64,000 nt of DNA from contig JAOSJU010000001.1 of NCBI GenBank assembly GCA_027493945.1, forward strand, positions 2,108,001-2,172,000, given 5' to 3'. Both the position numbers and the translations under genes were made by a program. Positions 29,369 to 38,192 of the stretch are shown here, piece by piece. This DNA comes from Burkholderiaceae bacterium. GTDB taxonomy: Bacteria; Pseudomonadota; Gammaproteobacteria; Burkholderiales; Burkholderiaceae_E. The notes beneath the pieces are model-generated. The model ran no database searches, was not told the DNA's origin, and saw nothing but the letters and a program-made list of their open reading frames with translations. Numbering within the stretch: the first letter of the stretch is position 1; each line of letters begins with the position of its first letter.

Positions 29369-29881
29369 CTACCTACGCGACTGATACCGCCGCAGATAAG
29401 CCGCAAGTTCCCGTGCCGGAAGTCGAACCGTATCGTCGGCAAGAAACAGTGCGATCGCATCGACGAGGATCGGCGCCGGAACGATCTGATGGATGTACAG
29501 CTCATCGATCACCCAGAGCACCCCGCGAACATCGATTCCGCGAGAGGCTGCAAAACTGCGCAACGCGCCGTCGCCGGTCAGGAGGATGGAGCCGATATTC
29601 CGCTCTGCAAGCGAAAACGCGAAACCGTCATTCACTGAAAGGCGCGGGAGCTGACGGGCTACATCGGCTGCTCGCAAGACCGCGTCTCCCGGCAGGTCGA
29701 TCACCTGCAAGCCACCCCGCACAAGCGCCCGCTTCTGCGCTGGCGTGAACTTGATCAGTTCGTCGTCGAACAGCGTGTTGGGGATCAGAAGCTCGTACGG
29801 TAACCGGACAAAGGCTTCGAGAAGCGAAGCCTTGCGCAGATCGATGAGACAGCTACTGTCACTGACGACGATCTGCATCAT
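29369..29881 (-). CDS. PIN-domain-like toxin of an ImmA/XRE pair
   Basis: 170 residues. MQIVVSDSSCLIDLRKASLL gives the first PIN aspartate. LIPNTLFDDELIKF follows, then SVNDGFAFSLAERN and ILLTGDGALRSFAASRGIDV with the other acidic residues, the order found in PIN/DUF3368-like RNases. The gene overlaps the 3' end of the XRE/ImmA gene by 23 bases, as expected for a two-gene unit. The ImmA partner is probably the antitoxin and regulator. A shortened second copy lies at 34630-34965. Confidence 0.8.
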   Translation of the reverse strand: MMQIVVSDSSCLIDLRKASLLEAFVRLPYELLIPNTLFDDELIKFTPAQKRALVRGGLQVIDLPGDAVLRAADVARQLPRLSVNDGFAFSLAERNIGSILLTGDGALRSFAASRGIDVRGVLWVIDELYIHQIVPAPILVDAIALFLADDTVRLPARELAAYLRRYQSRR

Positions 29882-30989
29882 GCAGGCGCGGCCCCTTGAG
29901 GCCCCTTTCGACCTCTGCCAGCGGTATGCGCAATAGCTCAGCCGCCTTGCTCAGCGAGATCAGGCCCTCGGCGAGCGCGCGGTAGCAAAGGCGTTCAAAA
30001 CGCAGCGCACGCTCACGCTGACCCGACTCTTCCGGGCCCTCTAGCGGTTCTGGCTCCTTCGTGCGCCACCCTCTGGCCACGGTCTGGTATGCGTAGATCA
30101 GCGTTGACTCGGAAATCACGTCGAGCTGACGCAACCGCATAAGCAGCGCAGCGCCGCTGACCCGGTATAGCCGCTTGAGGTTGATAATTTCCGCGTAGCC
30201 AAGCGCGTTACGACGCTTTCCGATCTCGTCGAGCAAGTGCTCGGCAGTCATCAGGAAGGCACCGGCGAACCGGTTCGCGGCCTTCTCTTCATCCTTGTCG
30301 TCGAGACTGTCCGTGTCGATGAGTCGGTGCGCCAACTCATGAGCGAGCGTCAGCCGCCGCCGCTCCAGGCTGTACCGATCGTTGACCACGATCACCGGCA
30401 GGGGCGCCTGGCCGTTCGGGCGCTGCACGAGGCAGGTGAAACCCGAGACGCGCTCGGGCAGCGTGACCGTGAGGACCTTGAGACCCTTCTCCTCGAACAG
30501 TTCGGTCATGTTCGGAATCGGATCGATCCCGAGTTGCCAGACCGCGCGAACCTCGTCGGCGAGCGCTTCAGCCTCGGCAATGCTCTTCAGCTTGCGCGTT
30601 CCCGCAAGCGGCGAATGCCACCGGGCGCTGTCGAGTTCGAGAATTGCCTCGACCTGCAGGTAACGCTCGACCCACTCCAGCACCGCCGTCTCCACGTTGG
30701 CGCGGTCTCGTGCGGTCGTATTCGCCTTCGTTCGAAACTCCACACCCGCAAGCGAAACGTGCTGCGTGTCGAGAAGGTACGTCAGCGAAACATCGAGCGC
30801 CTTCGCAAGCGCCATCAGTACGCCGGAGCTTGGAATGCTCTCGCCGCGCTCGTACTTGCCGATAGCCTGCGCCGTAACGAAGCCGTCCATCGCGTCGGAA
30901 AGACCTCGGAGAGACAGCCCTGCCTTCCGACGTGCCAGTTTCAGGCGATCCGCCAGCATGCCGTACTCCTGCTCATCTGCGGTTGTCAT
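29859..30989 (-). CDS. XRE helix-turn-helix plus ImmA/IrrE metallopeptidase
   Basis: 376 residues. The N-terminal Cro/C1 helix-turn-helix is LKLARRKAGLSLRGLSDAMD and AQAIGKYERGESIPSSGVLM. The ImmA/IrrE domain has the zinc motif HELAH in RRLTLAHELAHRLIDTD near residue 220, with EEKAANRFAGAFLM downstream supplying the third ligand. The C-terminal helix-turn-helix-like part is GLISLSKAAELLRIPLAEVE. Proteins of this architecture are antitoxins or phage-induced regulators (for example RosmerTA-type pairs). It is the first gene of the pair with the PIN protein. An AT-rich stretch 30990-31020 upstream is the likely promoter. The gene is duplicated, in decayed form, at 34940-36010. Confidence 0.88.
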   Translation of the reverse strand: MTTADEQEYGMLADRLKLARRKAGLSLRGLSDAMDGFVTAQAIGKYERGESIPSSGVLMALAKALDVSLTYLLDTQHVSLAGVEFRTKANTTARDRANVETAVLEWVERYLQVEAILELDSARWHSPLAGTRKLKSIAEAEALADEVRAVWQLGIDPIPNMTELFEEKGLKVLTVTLPERVSGFTCLVQRPNGQAPLPVIVVNDRYSLERRRLTLAHELAHRLIDTDSLDDKDEEKAANRFAGAFLMTAEHLLDEIGKRRNALGYAEIINLKRLYRVSGAALLMRLRQLDVISESTLIYAYQTVARGWRTKEPEPLEGPEESGQRERALRFERLCYRALAEGLISLSKAAELLRIPLAEVERGLKGPRLHDADRRQ

Positions 30990-31055
30990 TTTATAATTTT
31001 AATATTTCTTGTAAACTGATTTACTTCTTCAGTCAAGCATCTCCAGGAGATCGGT

Positions 31056-31101
31056 ATGAGTAAGGGCAAGAACGGCGCGCCCGCCCGAGGGTCGCTGGGC
31101 C
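31056..31101 (+). pseudogene. 5' fragment of a small divergent ORF, copy 1
   Basis: ATGAGTAAGGGCAAGAAC starts MSKGKNGAPARG and is followed at once by palindrome R3, so the rest of the gene is lost. GGAGA precedes the ATG. The same start occurs at 36052 (MSKGKNSARAGVKIGRDAKT), where 14 further plausible residues survive before palindrome R4. The function is unknown. Confidence 0.55.
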
Positions 31102-31167
31102 GCAACCGAATGTTGCGTTTTCGTGCGTGGAAAGGGTTCTACGGGCGGAAACGCAACATTTTGTTGC
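31102..31167. repeat. 66-bp nested palindrome, copy R3
   Basis: Outer arms GCAACCGAATGTTGCGTTTTC pair with the right arm ending GCAACATTTTGTTGC. The centre (GTGGAAAGGGTTCTACG) shares the altered loop of copy R2, and about 40 bases downstream are also shared. R2 and R3 therefore come from one recent copying event. Confidence 0.92.
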
Positions 31168-31217
31168 GGGGGTGGTTACCGTGGCCGGTGCGGGCTCATC
31201 GGAGGGTTGCGTGCGGG

Positions 31218-31665
31218 CTATGGAACCAGCTCGGCCGATGTCATGGCCTCGGCTCTCGGAGATCCAAGGGGAACACCGACAAGAGTGGCCAACCTCTCCA
31301 TAAACTGAGGTTCTTCGTATGCGATCCTCAGTAGTCGCATCATCGCTGCGGAAGGAGTGACTCCTCCTCCTTCGTACTTTGCAAATGCGATTGGCCCGCC
31401 TCCAAACAGGTCGCCCGCTTCTCTTTGGGAGAGACCGTATGCCAGCCGCAGCTCCCGAATCATGGCAGGTGTCATCAACGCAACGCTGTCCCGGATGCGC
31501 GATTCAATCTCGAAATTGTGCCGGTATTGCTCTTCCGTTTCGAAAACCGAATCGCACCCTTGGCATCGGGAGCGAAGAAGCCCCTCTGCAATCCGCTTCG
31601 AGCGATGAATCTGCAGCTCGCGTGAGTAGGCCTCAGTGGTGACGCTTCCGCAGCCGCAGTAGGCG
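31218..31665 (-). CDS. MqsA/YgiT-type zinc-finger and helix-turn-helix antitoxin (start lost)
   Basis: The frame from about 31665 reads CAYCGCGSVTTEAYSREL, then LRSRCQGCDSVFETEEQYRH. These are the two CxxC pairs of a YgiT/MqsA zinc-finger. After them comes the HTH domain MIRELRLAYGLSQREAGDLF and GPIAFAKYEGGGVTPSAAMM, the DNA-binding half of MqsA. No ATG is found before the first CxxC. The frame runs back into the RES gene without a stop, so the native start was probably deleted when the two were joined. No MqsR-like toxin is beside it. Confidence 0.75.
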
Positions 31666-31926
31666 CAGGAACCGACTCTGAACTTCCGCCAGCGCGATCG
31701 AGCGCACGGTGTCGCGGTCCCACCGATGTTTGTGGAACACCGATTCCATCAGTGCCGTGGCGAGGTTACGGCCTGGATAGAGCACGCCGTAGTCCCGCGC
31801 CGGTGCGTCGTAGCGGTTGGTGCCCTCGCGGCCGTAGTAGAGCGGCTGGCCGCGGTAGACCACGCGGCTCACATGCTGGAGCAGTTCTCCTGCGCCGATG
31901 CATAGTGATGGCAGCTCGATACCCAC
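31633..31926 (-). pseudogene. RES-domain toxin, truncated at its C-terminus
   Basis: From the GTG at 31926: VGIELPSLCIGAGELL, then VVYRGQPLYYGREGTNRYDA (RES Arg and Tyr residues), DYGVLYPGRNLATALMESVF and TVRSIALAEVQSRF. RES toxins of ~150-200 residues continue with a conserved serine and further motifs, which are missing. After EVQS the DNA switches to the MqsA-like zinc-finger gene. RES proteins degrade NAD+. This one lacks about half the domain. Its ParS-like antitoxin gene lies directly upstream. Confidence 0.75.
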
Positions 31927-31939
31927 CCTTGGCTCCCCG

Positions 31940-32567
31940 TCAATGGATACCCAGCACGTTGAACACCGCCTTGGCGACCTCATCGACCGAATCGACAGTC
32001 ACCGCCTCGACCGGCGAGCGCCCCGCCAGTCCTTCGAGCGGCTCCGGACAGGGCGTGGTACAGCGTCCAGCCATCGACTCCGGTCGCCCCCTGCAGGACG
32101 GCCCCCGTCAACTGCCGCTTCACCGGATCGAGCTGCCAGTCGGGCAGCCTCGAGCCGCGCCCTCCCACGTTCAGCGCAAGCAGCCGTCGGGCCTCGATGT
32201 CCCGATAGATCTGCTGGCGCGATTTGTTCGCCAAGGCGGCAAAGTCGGCGAGCGGGAGGTTGTGCGGCTGCGCAAACGCCGCCAGCAGTGCGGCGCGCCC
32301 TCGCTGGATGTCGGTCTTGCCCGGCTTCCAGCGGGTGCCGGCGCGTAGCGCGGCCGCCTTGCGTGCAATGGACCGCTCCACCGTCTCCTCTTCCAGAGGC
32401 GAGGGAAGCTCCACCGCCTCCACGCGCTCGTGGACGAACGCCTGCAGTTCGGCGGCGAAGGCTCGGGCGTCCCGGATATCGACGACGTCGGTGAAGCGGC
32501 GCACGTCGTCCACCGTCACCCGGGGCAAGTGCTCGGCGATGAACTCGAGGGTCTTGGGCATGGCCAT
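31940..32567 (-). CDS. Xre/ParS (DUF2384)-like antitoxin of the RES pair (frameshifted near 32045)
   Basis: The start is MAMPKTLEFIAEHLPRVTVD. A helix-turn-helix-like segment LADFAALANKSRQQIYRDIE lies near residue 120. RLPDWQLDPVKRQLTGAVLQ follows. After TLYHALS the frame slips, and the adjacent frame continues EPLEGLAGRSPVEAVTVDSV, ending FNVLGIH* at 31940. The GRSPxEAV-type tail is the toxin-binding region of ParS/MbcA antitoxins. About 208 residues in total. It sits 14 bases before the RES gene. With both partners damaged the module is probably inactive. Confidence 0.7.
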
Positions 32568-32738
32568 TTCTCGCAGGTAAAACTGAGGCGAAGTCACTCT
32601 ATTCTCTTATGTCTCGTTTGTCAATTATGTAGCATATCTGCACGTGACTATGCCTGCTGCAACGGTTCCTATGACTGTTTGGGATGCCTTCAACCATCTG
32701 ATGTTTGATCTCTCGAGCTTCTTAAGGTACGCTGAAAC

Positions 32739-32761
32739 CAATCTAAAGAAACTTTTGATTG
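32739..32761. promoter_or_regulatory. Inverted repeat before hipB
   Basis: CAATC-ta-AAG-aaa-CTT-tt-GATTG is a near-symmetric 23-base element, 9 bases before the hipB ATG. It is in the place expected for an autoregulatory HipB operator. Confidence 0.4.
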
Positions 32762-32769
32762 CTTTCGTC

Positions 32770-33115
32770 ATGCCTCGCCCCCTCCAGCTCAACGACACCG
32801 CACCCCTGGCCGTCCGCACCGGCACCCGGCGCATCGGTGAGCGCGTGGCCTTGGCCCGCAAGCGTCGCCGGCTGACGCTGCGCGAGCTGGCAGCCAAGGC
32901 AGGCATCAGCTACGACACGGCACGGGCGGTCGAAACCGGCAATCTGCAAACAGGCCTCGGCGCGTACCGGCCATGTTGTGGGCCATGGGGCTCGAGTCCG
33001 AGATCGAGGCCATCGCCGACCCCGAACGCGACGAAGAAGGCAAGCAACTGGAACTCACGCGCCTGCCAGAGCGGGTTCGTCATCGCAAGGAGCACCTCGA
33101 TGGCGAGTTCTGACC
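32770..33115 (+). CDS. hipB: HipB-like XRE antitoxin (frameshifted near 32965)
   Basis: The start is MPRPLQLNDTAPLAVRTGTR. The helix-turn-helix is RIGERVALARKRRRLTLREL and AAKAGISYDTARAVETGNLQ. After LGAYR one base is off. The next frame gives AMLWAMGLESEIEAIADPER and ends RHRKEHLDGEF* at 33115, for about 115 residues. Its stop overlaps the hipA start (ATGGCGAGTTCTGA), the usual coupling. HipB neutralises HipA and represses the operon. Confidence 0.78.
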
Positions 33116-34379
33116 AACGCGCCTACGTCTATCTCCAGTTGCCTCGGTCGCTGGAGGTGGTCACTGCAGGCTTCTACGAACTGGATGTCCGACAAGGCGT
33201 GACCACAGGCTCGTTCGTTTACAACCCCGCCTACCGGAGCGCAGCGACGCCGTGCCGCTGGAACCGTACGAGTTGCCGCTGACCCCGCGCCGCGCGCAGA
33301 CCGTCAAGCTCGAGGGCATCTTCGGTGTTCTGCGCGACGCCTCGCCCGACGCCTGGGGACGACGCATCATCGAAAAGCACACCGGGCGCATCGACCTCAC
33401 CGAGGTCGACTACCTGCTGCATTCGCCCGAGGACCGCGCAGGCGCCCTGTCCTTCGGCCGCGGCAAGGCGCCGCCCGCACCGGTGCGCAAGTTCAACCAG
33501 ATCATTCAACTGGACGCACTGCTCGCCGCCGCCGAGAAATTCATGGACGACGAGGCCGCAGGCCAGCCCGGCATTCCGGAACAGGTGTTCGAGCTTCTCC
33601 GGCCTGGCAGTTCCATAGGTGGCGCACGGCCGAAGAACGTGGTCGAAGACGGGGAAGGCCTGTGGCTGGCCAAGTTCCCGGAGAAGGGCGACAAGTGGAG
33701 CAACGCGCGCGTCGAGGGCGCCATGCTTGCGCTCGCGCAGGAATGCGGAATTCGTGCAGCTCGCCATCGCATCGAGACCGTGGCGAACAAGGACGTGCTG
33801 CTCGTACAGCGCTTCGATCGCACGCTCACGGCCGAAGGCTATCTGCGCCATCGCATGATCAGCGGACTGACCGCGCTGGGTGCCGAGGACTCCCACGGAG
33901 ACCGTGCCAAATGGTCCTACCTGCTGCTTGCCGATGAACTGCGGCGGCGCAGCGCACGCCCGGTCCAGGATCTGGAAGAACTGTTCCGGCGCATGGTGTT
34001 CAACGCACTGATCTCGAACACCGATGATCACCCGCGCAACCACGCCTTGATCGCTGCGGCATCCGAGTGGGAGCTGTCTCCGGCCTACGACCTGACGCCC
34101 AACCCCTTGACCAGCGTAGAGAAGCGAGACCTCGCGATGACCTGCGGCATCCACAACCGCTACGCGAACCGCACCAACCTGCTGTCCCAGCACGGTCAGT
34201 TCAAGCTTTCACTCGAGCGAGCCACTGCAATCGTCGATGACGTCCAACAGGTAGTCGCGGCGCGCTGGCACACCGTCTTGCGACAACACGGCACGACACC
34301 TCCGGACTGCGACAGGCTGGCGGGTGCGTTCAACTATCCGGGCTTCGAGCTCGATCCTGCGGTCGTCCTGGCGGGTTAG
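33102..34379 (+). CDS. hipA: HipA-like serine/threonine kinase toxin (frameshifted near 33240)
   Basis: The N-terminal piece is MASSDQRAYVYLQLPRSLEV to FVYNPAYRS. After a slip the frame from about 33246 runs VPLEPYELPLTPRRAQTVKL to the stop at 34379. The HipA core is visible: PGSSIGGARPKNVVEDGEGL (P-loop-like with lysine), VLLVQRFDRT, MVFNALISNTDDHPRNHALI (catalytic NxxD type) and LSPAYDLTPNP (metal Asp). About 425 residues. HipA phosphorylates a glutamyl-tRNA synthetase-like target and causes dormancy. Pieces of its 3' end recur at 36226-36291. Confidence 0.82.
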
Positions 34380-34394
34380 GGACGGGAGGTACGA

Positions 34395-34644
34395 TTGAAG
34401 CGAATCCAGTTTCATGTAGTGAAGCCGCGCACGCGTATCGACACGACGACGGCAACTGGAACGACTATTCGTTCCAGACGCTTTACCACCTGTCCCACTT
34501 TGAGTTCAAGGATGGCAAGCGTGAGGAAACTCTCATCGGTCCCGTGAAGATTCTCGAGCGGGGACAGGCAACAAGCGACGGCATCCTCATTCAAAACAAT
34601 TTTGAGAAGCTTGGTAACGGCTCCTTCGACTACCTGCGCGACTG
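34395..34644 (+). pseudogene. 5' fragment of an unidentified protein gene
   Basis: TTG at 34395 reads LKRIQFHV, then after a slip SEAAHAYRHDDGNWNDYSFQ, TLYHLSHFEFKDGKREETLI and GPVKILERGQATSDGI, stopping at 34644. The block NDYxFxTLxHLSxF...IGPVKILxRGQ looks like a conserved N-terminal domain that I cannot name with certainty. The remainder is replaced by the second PIN copy. It is probably the stump of another accessory gene. Confidence 0.5.
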
Positions 34645-34965
34645 ATACCGCCGCAGATAAGCCGCAAGTTCCCGTGCCGGAAGTCGAACCGTATCGTCGG
34701 CGGCAAACAGTGCAATCGCATCGACGAGGATCGGCGCCGGAACGATCTGATGGATGTACAGCTCATCGATCACCCAGAGCACCCCGCGAACATCGATTCC
34801 GCGAGAGGCTGCGAAACTGCGCAACGCGCCGTCTCCGGTCAGGAGGATGGAGCCGATATTCCGCTCCGCAAGCGAAAACGCGAAACCGTCATTCACTGAA
34901 AGGCGCGGGAGCTGACGGGCTACATCGGCTGCTCATCAATCAGAAGCGCGTACGGTAACCGGACG
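34630..34965 (-). pseudogene. PIN-domain toxin, second copy with two deletions
   Basis: The last ~88 codons (MNDGFAFSLAERNIGSILLT to YLRRYQSRR) are nearly identical to the copy at 29369. Upstream of them about 110 bases and then about 75 bases of the original are missing, including the first catalytic aspartate region. It cannot be an active toxin. Confidence 0.85.
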
Positions 34966-36010
34966 CATGATCCAGGCGCGGCCCCTTGAGGCCCCTTTCG
35001 ACCTCTGCCAGCGGTATGCGCAATAGCTCAGCCGCCTTGCTCAGCGAGATCAGGCCCTCGGCGAGCGCGCGGTAGCAAAGGCGTTCAAAACGCAGCGCAC
35101 GCTCACGCTGACCCGACTCTTCCGGGCCCTCTAGCGGTTCTGGCTCCTTCGTGCGCCACCCTCTGGCCACGGTCTGGTATGCGTAGATCAGCGTTGACTC
35201 GGAAATCACGTCGAGCTGACGCAACCGCATAAGCAGCGCAGCGCCGCTGACCCGGTATAGCCGCTTGAGGTTGATAATTTCCGCGTAGCCAAGCGCGTTA
35301 CGACGCTTTCCGATCTCGTCGAGCAAGTGCTCGGCAGTCATCAGGAAGGCACCGGCGAACCGGTTCGCGGCCTTCTCTTCATCCTTGTCGTCGAGACTGT
35401 CCGTGTCGATGAGTCGGTGCGCCAACTCATGAGCGAGCGTCAGCCGCCGCCGCTCCAGGCTGTACCGATCGTTGACCACGATCACCGGCAGGGGCGCCCG
35501 GCCGTTCGGGCGCTGCACGAGGCAGGTGAAACCCGAGACGCGCTCGGGCAGCGTGACCGTGAGGACCTTGAGACCCTTCTCTCGAACAGTTCGGTCATGT
35601 TCGGAATCGGATCGATCCCGAGTTGCCAGACCGCGCGAACCTCGTCGGCGAGCGCTTCAGCCTCGGCAATGCTCTTCAGCTTGCGCGTTCCCGCAAGCGG
35701 CGAATGCCACCGGGCGCTGTCGAGTTCGAGAATTGCCTCGACCTGCAGGTAACGCTCGACCCACTCCAGCACCGCCGTCTCCACGTTGGCGCGGTCTCGT
35801 GCGGTCGTATTCGCCTTCGTTCGAAACTCCACACCCGCAAGCGAAACGTGCTGCGTGTCGAGAAGGTACGTCAGCGAAACATCGAGCGCCTTCGCAAGCG
35901 CCATCAGTACGCCGGAGCTTGGAATGCTCTCGCCGCGCTCGTACTTGCCGATAGCCTGCGCCGTAACGAAGCCGTCCATCGCGTCGGAAAGACCTCGGAG
36001 AGACAGCCCT
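34940..36010 (-). pseudogene. XRE/ImmA gene, second copy, frameshifted and 5'-truncated
   Basis: Almost identical to 29870-30935. Differences: one C is missing near 35580 (CTTCTCTCG for CTTCTCCTCG), which breaks the ImmA frame before the HELAH region, and one substitution. The first ~20 codons are also lost, and the sequence jumps at 36019 to CTTCTTCAGTCAAGC, which in copy 1 lies outside the gene at 31024. The promoter is deleted too. It is inactive unless read from outside. Confidence 0.88.
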
Positions 36011-36051
36011 GCCTTCCGGCTTCTTCAGTCAAGCATCTCCGGGAGATCGGC

Positions 36052-36147
36052 ATGAGTAAGGGCAAGAACAGCGCGCGCGCCGGAGTCAAAATCGGCCGTG
36101 ACGCAAAGACGGGGCGGTTCAGTCGAGGCTGCCCTGCAACCGAATGA
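36052..36147 (+). pseudogene. 5' fragment of the small divergent ORF, copy 2
   Basis: MSKGKNSARAGVKIGRDAKTGRF is followed by residues encoded by palindrome R4 and a stop at 36147. The GxKIGRDAKTGRF stretch looks like a real N-terminus (small antitoxin- or DNA-binding-like), but no family is assigned. Copy 1 is at 31056. Confidence 0.5.
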
Positions 36148-36201
36148 TGCGTTTTCGTGCGTGGAAGACGTTCCACGAGCGGAAACGCAACATTTGGTTG
36201 C
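36136..36201. repeat. 66-bp nested palindrome, copy R4
   Basis: Outer arms GCAACCGAATGATGCGTTTTC and the right arm ending CAACATTTGGTTGC. The inner stem GTGGAAGACGTTCCACG is intact. It is followed by GGGGGTGGTTAC as in R2 and R3, after which similarity stops. Confidence 0.92.
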
Positions 36202-36225
36202 GGGGGTGGTTACGACATGACGGGG

Positions 36226-36291
36226 CAGTGCGAACCTGCTGTCCCGGCACGACACCTCCGGACTGCGACAGGCTGGCGGGTGCGTTCAACT
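36226..36291 (+). pseudogene. hipA: Short duplicated piece of hipA 3' end
   Basis: GCGAACCTGCTGTCCCGGCAC matches hipA near 34178-34196 (one or two changes). It joins directly to GACACCTCCGGACTGCGACA, which matches hipA from 34298. About 100 bases between are deleted. This places a second hipA stump after the second PIN/ImmA copy, so the whole block was once duplicated. Confidence 0.75.
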
Positions 36292-37749
36292 GGCGAACGA
36301 TTCCCGAACCATTGCCTCGATGCCCTCGAGCACGTCGTCCGGCAGGTACGCGAACTGCTTGCGCTTTCCCTTGGCGAGCTGGCCGTTGTTGCCCGCGATC
36401 ATGCGGATCAGCTTGCCGATGTCCCGTGCGGGCAGGTCGAAAGCGGCTTCGATCCGTTCCAGGGCCCGGTCGTAGCCGGTGAGCCAGGCCAGTTCGCGTG
36501 GAATTTCCTGCTCCACGGCTTCGGCGATCATCCGGCCCAGAAACGCCACTTCGCGGCTCGCGTCGAAGAAGCGGTACGGCGCTGCGCCGGGCGCTTCGAT
36601 GATGACGGGCTCTTCGTCGGTCCGGCGATAGCTCCAGAGGCGCGTGACCGGAGCGGAAAACGCATCGAGCACGTCCCGGTACTCCGGTATGTGCTTCATG
36701 ATGACAGCCGAAACCGGAATGACCATTCCTCCGGGTATCAGGCCGCTTTGCGCCAGCAGGTGGTGAATCATGAAGCGGTGCAAACGCCCGTTTCCGTCCA
36801 TGAACGGGTGCAGATAGACGAAGCCGAACGCGCCGCAGGCCGCCTTGACCAGTGGATCGATACCACGCTCGCGATCGTTGACGAAGGCTTCCCAGCCGGC
36901 CATCGTCTCGCGCAGCCCGTGCACCGGATGCGGCAGGAAGGCTATCCGGCCGAGTCGGTCTTCGAGCCAGTTCTGACGCGTCCGATAGCTCGCCTCCCTG
37001 GAAAAATCGTCGCGGACTACGGCATTCTGGATGGCCACCAACGAGTCTTCCGAGATGACGGAGAGCTCACCCGAGCGGCGCAGGATCTGGACGAAGCGTT
37101 CTTCCTTGCTTGCGCTGGGAGCCTCGTGCTCGATGGCGAAGCTGCTCCGGGTTTCGGAGAGGTACAGATACTGGATGGCGCGATCGTAAAGCCCCGAGTG
37201 CCGGGAGCTTTCGGCGAGTTCGCCGGCGTGCGCCATCATGCTGTCGAGCCAACCCGGCGCCGGACACACCGACCGACGGACCGTGGGGCAGAAGAATGCG
37301 GTGCCCAGGGCATTGTTGTTGACCCGCCAGGCCGGTGCGCGCAGCGAATGATCGGCAACGACGTATTCCGCGGCATCGAACAGGTCGACGTAAGACCCTG
37401 CGACGCTGACCCCCGCATCGAGCGCAGACCCGCCCAGCCACTCCCAGAGAAACGCCGCCCGCCGGATGTATTCTCCATTGGGGCTCTGGCGCAGCCGCTC
37501 GACGATCGGGGCGGCGCCAATCGCCGGGAGGGCGCCGGCAATGATGGCCAGGTCGATGCCCTCGTGCCGCAGCGCAAACTCCAGATGCCCCAGGGGCGTG
37601 TCCGCAAGGGCAACGCCGGTGGGAAACAGGATGCGATCCGCCGTATCGACCCGGCGGTTCACCGAGGTATCGACAAAGGCCGGCCGGGCAGGTGGCGACA
37701 CGCGAAGACGCAGCGTCTCGACGAGCGATGCGTAACCCACCTTGGGCAC
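36286..37749 (-). CDS. Fic family protein (AMPylase-like)
   Basis: 487 residues. The Fic core motif HPFMDGNGRLHRFMIHHLLA is near residue 317 and is complete (HPFxDGNGRxxR), so the catalytic His and Mg/phosphate loop are intact. An N-terminal Fic_N-like region carries SETRSSFAIEHEAPS near residue 210. It resembles the inhibitory (S/T)xxxE(G/N) helix but has His at the last place. A C-terminal winged-helix part is AAFDLPARDIGKLIRMIAGN. Fic enzymes transfer AMP to target proteins. It stands alone with no separate antitoxin, which fits an intramolecularly inhibited class. It is one of the few undamaged genes of the toxin block. Confidence 0.92.
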   Translation of the reverse strand: MPKVGYASLVETLRLRVSPPARPAFVDTSVNRRVDTADRILFPTGVALADTPLGHLEFALRHEGIDLAIIAGALPAIGAAPIVERLRQSPNGEYIRRAAFLWEWLGGSALDAGVSVAGSYVDLFDAAEYVVADHSLRAPAWRVNNNALGTAFFCPTVRRSVCPAPGWLDSMMAHAGELAESSRHSGLYDRAIQYLYLSETRSSFAIEHEAPSASKEERFVQILRRSGELSVISEDSLVAIQNAVVRDDFSREASYRTRQNWLEDRLGRIAFLPHPVHGLRETMAGWEAFVNDRERGIDPLVKAACGAFGFVYLHPFMDGNGRLHRFMIHHLLAQSGLIPGGMVIPVSAVIMKHIPEYRDVLDAFSAPVTRLWSYRRTDEEPVIIEAPGAAPYRFFDASREVAFLGRMIAEAVEQEIPRELAWLTGYDRALERIEAAFDLPARDIGKLIRMIAGNNGQLAKGKRKQFAYLPDDVLEGIEAMVRESFAS

Positions 37750-37930
37750 GGAGCGTCTCCGATGCTCGAAGAAAATTCAGCGTAATCGAAATATTGTCAG
37801 ATATTGAGCTGTTTGGGGTGATTCATCGAAATGTTGTCACTGGTGCACCGAAGTCGGAGCTACTCGTCCGGCTGCAGGTGGTAAGGCACGCCTCCGAACG
37901 ACAACTGGCGCGAGGGGTCGAGGCTGCCCT

Positions 37931-37996
37931 GCAACCAAATGTTGCGTTTTCGCGCGTGGAATGCGTTCCACGAGCAGTAACGCAACATTTGGTTGC
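37931..37996. repeat. 66-bp nested palindrome, copy R5
   Basis: One of the best copies. GCAACCAAATGTTGCGTTTTC pairs with the right arm ending GCAACATTTGGTTGC, and CGTGGAATGCGTTCCACG is the inner hairpin. It lies 40 bases from the BrnA remnant and between the convergently oriented ends of two regions. Confidence 0.95.
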
Positions 37997-38034
37997 GGGT
38001 GTGCTCGACGGGCGCGTCGGAATGCCCTGCGGCG

Positions 38035-38162
38035 CCCCCCGTATCGACGCGTGGCGCCCTGGGTCGAGGTCGACGCCCGAGCCAGTCTCGCAAAGCGTCG
38101 TTGATGCGCGTTTGCCAGCTACTGCCGGTGCTCCGGAACGCTTCGACCAAGTCGGGCAGCAC
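38035..38162 (-). pseudogene. BrnA-like antitoxin, C-terminal remnant 1
   Basis: The minus frame reads LPDLVEAFRSTGSSWQTRIN, then DALRDWLGRR. FRxTGxxWQTRINxALRDWL is the C-terminal signature of BrnA/CopG-like antitoxins. The N-terminal DNA-binding part and a BrnT toxin are absent. A sister remnant lies at 42247-42366, with strong base identity over about 110 bases. Confidence 0.7.
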
Positions 38163-38192
38163 CTCGGCCGCTGGGCGGGAGCACCGGCGTGG

